DNA of 64,000 nt. It comes from Mesoterricola silvestris (GTDB lineage: Bacteria > Acidobacteriota > Holophagae > Holophagales > Holophagaceae). Below, in pieces: positions 35,648-43,322 of the stretch. Each line of letters starts with the position of its first letter. Position 1 is the first letter of the stretch. The position numbers and the translations under genes were made by a program. The stretch spans positions 3,022,001 to 3,086,000 of the forward strand of contig NZ_AP027080.1 in assembly GCF_030295405.1 (NCBI RefSeq), written 5' to 3'. Under the pieces are notes generated by a model. That model saw only the letters and a program-made list of their open reading frames with translations, was not told the DNA's origin and made no database searches.

Positions 35648-36967
35648 TCAGAACGCGCCGCTGGCTTTGAGTTCCAGGTACCGGTTCACCAGGGAGGTGG
35701 GCAGTTTGGCGGGCGTCACGTCCAGGATGTGGGTGCCCCCGTGGGCGATCCTCCGGAACACCACCTGGCGCCGGGCCTGGTAGTCCAGGGCCCCGGCGTG
35801 TTCCAGGGCGTCCTCGAAGCCGTGCACGGGGCGGGCGAGGATGGACTCCAGGATCCCCTCCTTCAGGTTCGCCAGCATCACCAGGTGCCGGCCCCGGAGC
35901 AGATCGAGGGCGGGCAGCAGGGTCTCGTCCTCCTCGTCGCGCAGGTTGGTGAGCAGGATCACGAGGCTGCGCTTGCGGAACCGCTTGAGGAAGGCCTCCG
36001 CGGTGGCCAGGTAGTCCGGGGCGTGCAGGGTGGGCTGCACATCGAAGAGGTGCTGGAAGAGCTGCTGCAGGGTGGCCAGGCCCTTGTGGGGGGCCACGGT
36101 GCGGGGCGCGTCCTCGGCGAAGGTGGCCACGCCCACGGCGTCGCCCTGCTTGAGGGCCACGTAGGCGAGCAGGAACAGGGCGTTGAGGGCCTGGTCGAAA
36201 TGCCCCACCGGGTCGCCGTCCACGGCGTCCAGGGCCTTCATGCGCCGGCCGCAGTCCAGGAGGAAGACCACCTGCTGGTCCCGCTCGTCCTGGTACTCCC
36301 GGCTGATCAGCTTGCGGTTCCGGGCGCTGGCCTTCCAATCCACCTGCCGTAGGGCGTCCCCTTCCCGGAATTCCCGGAGCTGGTGGAAGTCCAGCCCCTC
36401 GCCCCGGCGGGGCCGCTTGAGGATGCCCAGCAGGGAGAGGCGCTGATCGGTGGCCAGCAGGGCATAGTGGGCCACGGCCGCGAAATCCGGGAACACCCGC
36501 ACCGGGAAGGGGGCTCCGGGCCGCAGGGACCGGCACCAAAGGCCGAGGCCCGAGGCCGCGCGCACGTGGATCCGCCCGAAGGCGCGGGGTCCCCGGGCCA
36601 GGGGCCGCACCTGGTAGGACAGTTCCAGGAACCCCCGGGCGGGCAGGCGATGGCGGGCCGGCAGGCCCCGGCTTTCGAAATCGGCGGGATGTTCGTCGAA
36701 GACCTCCACGTCCAGGGGAAAGGGCGAGGGGTTCCGGAGCCGCAGGACCACCTCGCGCCACTGGCCCAGGGGCAGGGTGGCGGGCACCGTCCTCGAGCCC
36801 TCGAGGCCCTTGGGCCAGAATCCCAGAAGAACGTCCACCAGGAGGGCGGCGCCCAGGAGCCAGGCCCCTCCCCGCCAGTACGGCAGGAGGCGCGGCCACA
36901 CGGCGGCCCCCAGCCCCAGCAGGGTCCAGGCGCCCAGGAGGCGCAGGAGGCGAAGGGTGGGAATCAT
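35648..36967 (-). CDS. DUF58 domain protein (MoxR-operon partner)
   Basis: A 439-residue protein with two N-terminal membrane segments (LLGAWTLLGLGAAVWPRLLPY, then GGAWLLGAALLVDVLLGFW) and a DUF58 domain with the signature GEGLDFHQLREFREGDALRQVDWKASARN, followed by a von Willebrand-like fold (QQVVFLLDCGRRM). DUF58 proteins are expected substrates or partners of MoxR ATPases in assembly of metal or envelope complexes; the exact role is unknown. ATG 36967 overlaps the moxR stop by 4 bases. It is the last gene of a six-gene operon. A relic of its final ~28 codons is found at 30611-30697. Confidence 0.9.
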   Translation of the reverse strand: MIPTLRLLRLLGAWTLLGLGAAVWPRLLPYWRGGAWLLGAALLVDVLLGFWPKGLEGSRTVPATLPLGQWREVVLRLRNPSPFPLDVEVFDEHPADFESRGLPARHRLPARGFLELSYQVRPLARGPRAFGRIHVRAASGLGLWCRSLRPGAPFPVRVFPDFAAVAHYALLATDQRLSLLGILKRPRRGEGLDFHQLREFREGDALRQVDWKASARNRKLISREYQDERDQQVVFLLDCGRRMKALDAVDGDPVGHFDQALNALFLLAYVALKQGDAVGVATFAEDAPRTVAPHKGLATLQQLFQHLFDVQPTLHAPDYLATAEAFLKRFRKRSLVILLTNLRDEEDETLLPALDLLRGRHLVMLANLKEGILESILARPVHGFEDALEHAGALDYQARRQVVFRRIAHGGTHILDVTPAKLPTSLVNRYLELKASGAF

Positions 36968-37953
36968 GCCCGGGGCGCGGGCTCTTTGGCCAGGATGGCC
37001 TGGATGAGATCGTCCGGCCCGAGGCCCTCGATCTCCGTTTCGGGGCTGCGCTGCAGGCGGTGGCGCAGCGCGGGCAGGGCAAGTGCCTTCACGTCGTCGG
37101 GGGTGGCGAAGTCCCGGCCGTCCAGGAGCGCGTGGGCCCGGGTGGCCCGCACCAGGGCGATGGCCCCCCGGGGGCCGGCCCCCAGGGCGATCCCCGGCCA
37201 CCGCCGGGTGGCCCTCACGATGCGCACGGCGTAGTCCAGGACGGCGTCGTCCAGGCGCACGGAGGCCGCCAGGGCCTGCATGGCCAGGACATCGCCGCCG
37301 GCCAGGATGGGGCGCACGGCGCTCACCACCAGGGCGTCGCCCACGGTGCCCGCCGTGACCTGGCGGACCATGGCCACCTCCTCGGCGGCCTGCGGGTACC
37401 CCATGAGCACCTTCAGCAGGAAGCGGTCCAGTTGGGCCTCGGGCAGGGGATAGGTGCCCTCCTGCTCGATGGGGTTCTGGGTGGCCAGGACCATGAAGGG
37501 CGCCTCCACCGTGAGGGTGCGGCCCTCCAGGCTCACCTGGCGCTCCTGCATGACCTCCAGGAGGGCGGCCTGGGTCTTGGCGGGGGAGCGGTTCACCTCG
37601 TCGGCCAGGAGGAGGTTGGTGAACACCGGCCCCCGGCGGAGCTGGAAGGCCTCGCTCTTCAGGTCCCACACCGCGTGGCCCATGACATCGCTGGGCATGA
37701 GATCGGGGGTGAACTGGATGCGGGCGAAGGCGCCGTGGAAGGTGGCGGCCAGGGCCCGCACCAGCAGCGTCTTGCCCAGGCCGGGCACCCCCTCCAGGAG
37801 GACGTGGCCTCCCGCCAGGAAGGCGGTGAGCACCTGGTCCACCACCGCTTCCTGGCCCACCAGGGCCCGGTGGATCTCGCCCCGGAGGGTCTCGGCCTGT
37901 TCGGCGGCCCAGCGGAACCGCAGGGGGTCGGGGGAATCGGGGGCAAGGTTCAT
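36964..37953 (-). CDS. moxR: MoxR-family AAA+ ATPase
   Basis: A 329-residue MoxR ATPase with Walker A GVPGLGKTLLVRAL, Walker B LLADEVNRSPAKTQAALLE, the QFTPDLMPSDVMG loop and ATQNPIEQEGTYPLPEAQ with sensor 1. The C-terminal lid contains ATPDDVKALALPALRHRL. These act as chaperones for metal insertion or complex assembly, together with vWA proteins. The frame extends far upstream, but homology starts at MNLAPDSPDP (ATG 37953). It overlaps both neighbours by 4 bases. Confidence 0.95.
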   Translation of the reverse strand: MNLAPDSPDPLRFRWAAEQAETLRGEIHRALVGQEAVVDQVLTAFLAGGHVLLEGVPGLGKTLLVRALAATFHGAFARIQFTPDLMPSDVMGHAVWDLKSEAFQLRRGPVFTNLLLADEVNRSPAKTQAALLEVMQERQVSLEGRTLTVEAPFMVLATQNPIEQEGTYPLPEAQLDRFLLKVLMGYPQAAEEVAMVRQVTAGTVGDALVVSAVRPILAGGDVLAMQALAASVRLDDAVLDYAVRIVRATRRWPGIALGAGPRGAIALVRATRAHALLDGRDFATPDDVKALALPALRHRLQRSPETEIEGLGPDDLIQAILAKEPAPRA

Positions 37954-39137
37954 GGCGCGTCCTGGGAAGGGGATGACGGGGGGGGCTTCAGCCGCTGCCG
38001 GGCCCGCTCGAGAACGAGGAGGTCCTGGGCCAGGGCCTGGGGGGACCGGCCCGGACGATCGTCCAGGGCGGTGAAAAGGGCGTCCGGGTTGCCGCCGGAG
38101 GCCAGGGCCAGCCAGTCGGCCCTGGGTCCGGGAGCCAGGGCCGGGTAGGCCGGGTTGAGGCGGGCCGCCCGCGCTTCCAGGGCTTCCCGGGCGCGGCGGA
38201 CCAGGTGGGCCCCGGAGCCCCCGTGCCACATGAACCGGGCCGAGGCGATGAGATGCTCCCGCAGGGAGCGGCGCCGGGAAGGCGGATCGGCCAGGGGCGG
38301 ACCGAAGCGGCCCCACCCCCGCCACACCCAGGCCCCCAGGAGGGCCGCCAGGGACAGGACCAGGGCCCGGGCATGGGCCCAAAGCCAGGGGAACAGGGAG
38401 AGATCCACGGGACGGGACCAGACCACCACGGGGTTCCCGTCCGGGCGGAAATTCAGCAGGCGCGCCAGGTAGGCGGCGTTGTCGTCCTGGGTCAGGTGCT
38501 GGCCGTACACGAAGCGCAGGTCCGGCGTGAGGGTGAGGCGGCCCTCCCCTTCCGGGCGGGTGAGGAAGACGAATTTCCCGTCGCTGCCCATGCGGTAGGC
38601 CCAGTCGTCCTCCCGGTCCGGGACGAGCCTCCACCGGTCGTCTCCGTCCACCCGGTAGGGCGGGTTGTCCCCCTTGAAGGTGCAGGTCATGGGCGCCGGA
38701 TCCTTCACCGCGCGGCCCTCGTGGCGATCCACCACCCGGACCCCGAGGGCCGCGTGGAGCGGGGCGAGGCTCCGCCCGTCCTCGAAGGGCGTGGCGGTGC
38801 CGTCCGTGAGGAGGTGGCCGCCCCGGCGCACCCAGGCCAGGAGGCTTTCGGTCTCCGCCACCGTGAGGGGTTGGCTCAGGTGCAGCAGGATCAGGGTTCC
38901 GTGGTCCGGAAGGGCCGCGCCCTTGAGCTCGCCGCCCCCGCGGGTGGCGGGCCTGCCTCCGGCCTCCAGCCATTTCTGCAGGAGCAGGGTGCGGTTCTCC
39001 AGGGCCTCGCCCCGGTAGCCCTCCTCCACGTCCTGGGACTGCCGCGTGAAGGACTCCCGGCTCATCCAGGCCAGCGCCAACACGGCGGCGGCCAGGAGCA
39101 GGAGCCCCCCCGCCAGGATGCGGCGGCCGGCGGTCAT
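37950..39137 (-). CDS. DUF4350 membrane protein
   Basis: A 395-residue protein with an N-terminal membrane segment (ILAGGLLLLAAAVLALAWM) followed by a DUF4350-type domain (ENRTLLLQKWLEAGGRPATR, GTLILLHLSQPLT, ESLLAWVRRGGHLLTDG). A second membrane segment is near residue 252 (LFPWLWAHARALVLSLAALLGAWVW), and a basic C-terminal tail follows. DUF4350 genes regularly sit in MoxR/DUF58/DUF4129 operons; the function is unknown. The ATG overlaps the end of the upstream DUF4129 gene by 4 bases and its stop overlaps moxR by 4. Confidence 0.85.
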   Translation of the reverse strand: MTAGRRILAGGLLLLAAAVLALAWMSRESFTRQSQDVEEGYRGEALENRTLLLQKWLEAGGRPATRGGGELKGAALPDHGTLILLHLSQPLTVAETESLLAWVRRGGHLLTDGTATPFEDGRSLAPLHAALGVRVVDRHEGRAVKDPAPMTCTFKGDNPPYRVDGDDRWRLVPDREDDWAYRMGSDGKFVFLTRPEGEGRLTLTPDLRFVYGQHLTQDDNAAYLARLLNFRPDGNPVVVWSRPVDLSLFPWLWAHARALVLSLAALLGAWVWRGWGRFGPPLADPPSRRRSLREHLIASARFMWHGGSGAHLVRRAREALEARAARLNPAYPALAPGPRADWLALASGGNPDALFTALDDRPGRSPQALAQDLLVLERARQRLKPPPSSPSQDAP

Positions 39138-40657
39138 GGCCGCCCCCCGAAGGCGCCGGGCCAGGCCGCGCAGAGTTCATCGAAGACCTGGGGGCCGGGC
39201 GCCTCCCCGTTGTACGCGAGGCGCTGCCAGGTCCCCGTGAGGGTCCGGAAGGTGGTGGCGGGGCCCGGATCCAGGCGGCCCTGGGCGGCCCGGAGGCAGT
39301 CCCCCTCCGTGGCGCTGGGGGGGATGTCCAGGCCCCTGCGGTGCACCAGTTCCGCCAGGGCGCCCCGGTACAGCAGGGCCAAGGCCGCCCGGGCCTGCCC
39401 TTCCCCGAAAAGGGCCCGGGCCGCGCCGGGCACATCGCCCGGCAGGCTTTCGGGCCGGATATCCAGGCCGGCCAGGGCGGAGGGGCCCCGCCACGCTTCG
39501 TCCGCCACGGCGGGTTCGGCCAGCCGGTTGTGCAGGGCGTATACCAGCCAGACCACCAGGGTGAGCAGCCCCCCCACCAGGGCGATCTTTCCGGCGAGGG
39601 CGATCCAGCCCGCCCACCCTTCCGGCAGCCGCGGCTGCCACCGGCCTTCGCGGGGGGCCGGGCTTTCCCCGAAAAGCTCATCCAGCAGGGCCCGGAGCCA
39701 GCGGGGTTCCCGCCCCGTGGGCCGGTAGCGCAGGGCCCGCACCTGCCGGGTGTGCCGGAACGCGGGGTCCTCCCGCGCAATCCGCTCCGCCCGCGCCCGG
39801 GCCTCCTCCTGGGGCCGGAGGGGGCCCTCCTCGGGCAGGCTGGAAGCCTGTCCCGGGGGGGACGGGGCTGGGGGCTCCTGGGAACGCAGGGGAAGGGCGG
39901 AAAGCAGGACCAGCAGGAGCGGAGCCAAACGCGCGGCCAAACGCCGGAAGCTCTGTTCCAGGTCCCAGCCCTCCAGTTGCGTGCGCCGCTGGAGGTAGAG
40001 GCCGAACCCCGCGGCCACGAAGAGCGGTTCCGTGAGGGTGAGGGCCAGGAGGCCCACGCCCAGCAGGAACCAGTGGAAGCCCACGGGCATGGAATCGAAG
40101 CGGTCCCACAGCTGCACGTGGGATCCCGGGGGCATCATCAGCTGGGCCAGGCCGATGCTGCCGAAGAAGGTGAGCAGGGTGAGGATCACCATGGCCAGGG
40201 TGAGCAGGAACCCCGTCCCTCCGCCCTGGCGGGCCAGCACCTGGGCCCGGGCGCGGTAGGCCTTCCCCCGGAAGCCCTCCAACTGGAACACCGGCAGCAG
40301 GAAGCTCCGGGCGGGGGAGAAGCGCCGCCACAGGAGGCCCGCGGCGGCGCCGCGGCGGTAGGCCCGCGGGCCCTCCCGCAGGAAGTCCCACACGGTGGCC
40401 GGCTGGCCGAAAACCGCGCGGCTGAGCACGAAGAGCGGCCCCCGGTCCAGCCAGGGCTTCAGCCACCAGAGCGCCAGGAGGATCCACAGGGGCGCCCGCC
40501 ACAGGAAGGGCAGGAGCAGCGCCAGGACAAGGCCCAGTTCCAGCGCCCAGACCCCCGCCACCGCGCCCGCGTGGGCCTGGAGCAGGCCGAGGCCCAGGTC
40601 CAGGGCCTCCAGGGCCCGGCGGGGGCGCGGCACGAAGCCCAGGGAGCCCGGGCTCAC
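39134..40657 (-). CDS. DUF4129 (transglutaminase-operon type) membrane protein
   Basis: A 507-residue protein. The N-terminal half has several membrane segments (LELGLVLALLLPFLWRAPLWI, FLLTLAMVILTLLTFFGSIGL, HWFLLGVGLLALTLTEPLFVAAGFGLYL). After a Pro-rich loop and another TM (IALVGGLLTLVVWLVYALHN) comes the DUF4129 tail (QARAALALLYRGALAELVHRRGLDIPPSATEGDCLR). I set the start at GTG 40657 because it overlaps the upstream stop by 4 bases (GTGA), as at every other junction of this operon; the open frame continues another 300 codons upstream as a shadow of the next gene. Confidence 0.85.
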   Translation of the reverse strand: MSPGSLGFVPRPRRALEALDLGLGLLQAHAGAVAGVWALELGLVLALLLPFLWRAPLWILLALWWLKPWLDRGPLFVLSRAVFGQPATVWDFLREGPRAYRRGAAAGLLWRRFSPARSFLLPVFQLEGFRGKAYRARAQVLARQGGGTGFLLTLAMVILTLLTFFGSIGLAQLMMPPGSHVQLWDRFDSMPVGFHWFLLGVGLLALTLTEPLFVAAGFGLYLQRRTQLEGWDLEQSFRRLAARLAPLLLVLLSALPLRSQEPPAPSPPGQASSLPEEGPLRPQEEARARAERIAREDPAFRHTRQVRALRYRPTGREPRWLRALLDELFGESPAPREGRWQPRLPEGWAGWIALAGKIALVGGLLTLVVWLVYALHNRLAEPAVADEAWRGPSALAGLDIRPESLPGDVPGAARALFGEGQARAALALLYRGALAELVHRRGLDIPPSATEGDCLRAAQGRLDPGPATTFRTLTGTWQRLAYNGEAPGPQVFDELCAAWPGAFGGRP

Positions 40658-41601
40658 GCCCGCCTCCTGCCCACCAGGGCCAGCCACAGCCCCAGGGCCG
40701 CCCAGAACGTGATCCCCACGGCCACCTTCACCTTCCAGGGCACCAGGGTGTTGGCCGACCAGAAGCCTTCGAAGCAGGCCGCGATGAAGGTGAGGAGGGC
40801 CGCCCCGAACAGGAGGCTCCCCCCCTGGCGGGCGCCTTCCCGGAGGGCCTCCAGGCGGGATCTCCGCCCGGGCCGCAGGAGGCCCAGGCCCATGCGCAGC
40901 CCCCCCGCCCCGCTGAGGACCGCGCCGAGGAGCTCGAAGGAGCTGTGCCCGCTCACGAAGCCGTAGAAGGGGGCCGTGAGGCCCTGGTTGGTGAGGTGGG
41001 CCATCACCGCCCCGCCGTGAAGGCCGTTGAAGGGCAGGAAGAACAGGGGCCCCACCCCCGCCAGCAGGCCCGAGGCGAAGATCTGGAAATCGATGCCGAT
41101 GTTGTTGAGGATGTAGAAGCCGAACATCAGGACGTCCCGGCTGGCGCCCGTCCTGCCCATCGTCGCCACCTTGGGATCGTACATCTGGACCATCCTGGCC
41201 GCCTCCTCGGGGCTGAGCATCAGGTGCACGAGGCTGGGGTGGGCCCGGACGATGGCGAAGATCGCCAGGCAAGGCCCGAAGAAGAGAAGGGCCGAGAAGA
41301 CCACCAATCGCCATTCCGCCCGCACCTGCCGGGGCAGCCCCTCCCACAGGAAGCGCACCGGGGCGGAGAGCCCTTCCCCGCCCGCGCCGTAGATGCGCTG
41401 GTGCAGGTCCAGGGCGAGCTGCTGCAGCCGTTCCACCAGGACCGGGGTGTACTGCCGCTCCCGGGCCAGGGCGAGGTGGTGGCACACCTTCCGGTACGCG
41501 GGGGGCACGCCCTCCGGGTCCAGGGTCGGCTGCCCCTCCAGCCACCCCCGCAGGGCCGTCCAAAGGGGCTCGTATTCCGCCTCGAAGGTCTGCTGCCTCA
41601 T
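40654..41601 (-). CDS. Stage II sporulation protein M-like (SpoIIM family) membrane protein
   Basis: A 315-residue SpoIIM-family protein. The N-terminal ~85 residues are soluble and helical (VCHHLALARERQYTPVLVERLQQLALDLHQRIYG). Five or so membrane segments follow. Family marks are FGFYILNNIGIDFQIFASGLL and GHSSFELLGAVLSGAGGLRMGLGLL. In non-sporulating bacteria these proteins occur next to RDD and MoxR genes with unknown function. ATG 41601 overlaps the RDD stop by 4 bases (ATGA). An upstream in-frame ATG at 41703 lies within the RDD gene and is not needed. Confidence 0.88.
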   Translation of the reverse strand: MRQQTFEAEYEPLWTALRGWLEGQPTLDPEGVPPAYRKVCHHLALARERQYTPVLVERLQQLALDLHQRIYGAGGEGLSAPVRFLWEGLPRQVRAEWRLVVFSALLFFGPCLAIFAIVRAHPSLVHLMLSPEEAARMVQMYDPKVATMGRTGASRDVLMFGFYILNNIGIDFQIFASGLLAGVGPLFFLPFNGLHGGAVMAHLTNQGLTAPFYGFVSGHSSFELLGAVLSGAGGLRMGLGLLRPGRRSRLEALREGARQGGSLLFGAALLTFIAACFEGFWSANTLVPWKVKVAVGITFWAALGLWLALVGRRRA

Positions 41602-42284
41602 GGACCGCCCCACAGGTAGCGGGCCATGGCCAGCACCTCCCGGAAACCCTCCGGTCCCGTGCGGCCCGTGAGGGGCTTGAGCAGATCCGTCAGTTCCTCG
41701 CACCGGGTGGGGGTGAGGCCGGGACTCCGCTCCGCGAAGGCCAGGAGGGCCGCCTGGTCCTCGAAGGCGAGGGGCCGCGGGGGCACCCGGGGCTCCATGT
41801 CGGGCAGCGTGGGGGCCGGGACCGGAACCGGGTCATGGACCACCAGGGTTCCGGCCACCAGGTCCCCGATCCGCTGGAAATCCCGGGTGACGAGCATGGA
41901 GATGAACCCCACCGTGTACGAGCCGGGCAGGATGTCCACCACCCGGAGGAGGTTCCGGATCAGGCTGGCCATCCAGCCCACGGGTCTGCCGTCCGCCATG
42001 AGGACCCGCAGGCCCAGCCAGCGTTTGCCCAGGGTCCGCCCCCCGGCAAGCGTTTCGCAGAAGACCGGGTAGAGCCACTGGAGGAAGAACACCAGGATGA
42101 ACCAGAGCCCCAGCCCCAGCGGACCGAGGACGTTCAGGGCCAGGGCGGAGAAGATGGCCGCCAGGCCCAGCAGGACCTGGTCCACCAGGAAGGCCAGGAG
42201 CCGGGACACAGGGCCCGCCGGCCGCAATAGCAACTCCACGCCCTCAGGCGTTTCGGCGGACCGGACCGTATCGACGGGGCGCAA
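41598..42284 (-). CDS. RDD family membrane protein, first gene of the MoxR operon
   Basis: A 228-residue RDD protein. The defining residues are in SRLLAFLVDQVLLG (R and D), TLGKRWLGLRVL, and RIGDLVAGTLVV (the third D). Two to three membrane segments precede a soluble C-terminal ~80 residues. It starts the operon RDD, SpoIIM-like, DUF4129, DUF4350, moxR, DUF58. It is divergent from a second RDD gene at 42471, with 186 bases between starts that must hold both promoters; I could not assign boxes with confidence. Confidence 0.9.
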   Translation of the reverse strand: MRPVDTVRSAETPEGVELLLRPAGPVSRLLAFLVDQVLLGLAAIFSALALNVLGPLGLGLWFILVFFLQWLYPVFCETLAGGRTLGKRWLGLRVLMADGRPVGWMASLIRNLLRVVDILPGSYTVGFISMLVTRDFQRIGDLVAGTLVVHDPVPVPAPTLPDMEPRVPPRPLAFEDQAALLAFAERSPGLTPTRCEELTDLLKPLTGRTGPEGFREVLAMARYLWGGP

Positions 42285-42470
42285 GACTAGGGAACCGCGG
42301 GGAGGTCGGTGGGTTGGAAAACTTGCATGCGTTCATCTCGGGAGGGAAGCCCCATCGTAGCCGAGGCCTGCGCCCGGCCGGGAAAAAAGTGGGGGTGGCG
42401 GGGACGGATCGCCGGGGCAGAATGATACCCTGGGGGCCACCCCGAACAAGCCCCACCTCCAGGAGCGCCC

Positions 42471-43019
42471 ATGAGCGACTTCAACCCCTATGCCGCTCCC
42501 GCGGCGGATCTGCTGGTGCCCGAGACGGATCCCGCGTCGGCCCTTGTCTACGCGGACCGGGGAACCCGGCTGGGCGCCGCCATCCTGGACGCCATCATCC
42601 TGGGCATTCCCGCCTCGCTTCTCGTGTGGGGCTTCTACGCCTACCAGGGCCTGAAGTTCTGGGTGCCCGTGCCCGGGACGCGGGGCATCGTCCTGGGGGG
42701 GGTCGCGACCCTGCTCGCCTCCGCCGTGGATCTGGCCATCAACGGCCACCTGCTGGCACGGCACGGACAGACGGTGGGCAAGTACGTCTGCAAGATCCGC
42801 ATCGTGAAGCAGGACGGGTCCCTGCCCACCCTGGTGGATTCCTTTTTCAAGCGGAGGTTCCTCTTCAACCTCGCCGGGCGGATCCCCGTGATCGGCGGGG
42901 TCCTGGGACTGGTGGACATCCTGCTGATCTTCAGGTCGAGCCACCGCTGCCTCCATGACGATGTGGCGGGAACGCTGGTCGTCAAGCAGTCCGTCCCGGG
43001 CCGCGAACCGGCGGCATGA
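42471..43019 (+). CDS. RDD family membrane protein with N-terminal NPYAAP tag
   Basis: A 182-residue RDD protein beginning MSDFNPYAAPAADLL. RDD marks are ADRGTRLGAAILDAIILG, QTVGKYVCKIRIV and CLHDDVAGTLVV. Membrane segments are near residues 35-60, 75-95 and 135-155. The tag is shared with the small protein at 35262. AGGAG at 42460-42464 supports the start. It is divergent from the MoxR operon, whose first gene is also RDD. The role (often ion homeostasis in tested RDD proteins) is not certain. Confidence 0.88.
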   Translation: MSDFNPYAAPAADLLVPETDPASALVYADRGTRLGAAILDAIILGIPASLLVWGFYAYQGLKFWVPVPGTRGIVLGGVATLLASAVDLAINGHLLARHGQTVGKYVCKIRIVKQDGSLPTLVDSFFKRRFLFNLAGRIPVIGGVLGLVDILLIFRSSHRCLHDDVAGTLVVKQSVPGREPAA

Positions 43020-43055
43020 ATCCTCGAGGACTTGCACGGACTGGGATTTGGAAAT

Positions 43056-43078
43056 ATATTGAGACTCAATCTCATAAC
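43056..43078 (+). promoter_or_regulatory. Fur-box-like palindrome
   Basis: TGAGACT (43060-43066), one base, then AATCTCA (43068-43074) form a 7-1-7 inverted repeat in AT-rich surroundings, the shape of a Fur box with the common TGAGA half. It sits 25 bases upstream of a short open frame with a good ribosome site. Confidence 0.45.
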
Positions 43079-43098
43079 TTCCTTCCCCTGAGGTTTCC

Positions 43099-43239
43099 AT
43101 GATCCGCGTCCGCCTTCCCCTTCCCACCGCCCTGCCCCTCTTCCATGGCTGGTCCCAGGGCTCCGCCCCGGAGGCGCCATCCCGGCCGGCCGGAGCCCCG
43201 CGGGACGGTTCGGCCCCCGAGCCCCGCACGGGCCGGTGA
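43099..43239 (+). pseudogene. 46-codon open frame behind the Fur-like box; possible receptor remnant
   Basis: GAGG precedes ATG 43099 by 6 bases. The frame encodes MIRVRLPLPTALPLF, then about 30 residues rich in Pro, Ala and Gly (GSAPEAPSRPAG, PEPRTGR), and stops at 43237-43239. The start resembles a signal peptide but is Pro-rich and short. With an iron-type operator ahead of it, a decayed TonB-dependent receptor or exporter gene is a reasonable guess; a real small protein cannot be excluded. The remaining bases up to 43322 hold nothing recognisable. Confidence 0.3.
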
Positions 43240-43322
43240 AGGTTCGGCGTTGGTGGGAGGGGCGAAAGGGGATTATCGTCTAGGTCTGGACCGAAAGCCC
43301 CCATGCGCCCGCACTTTGCCCC

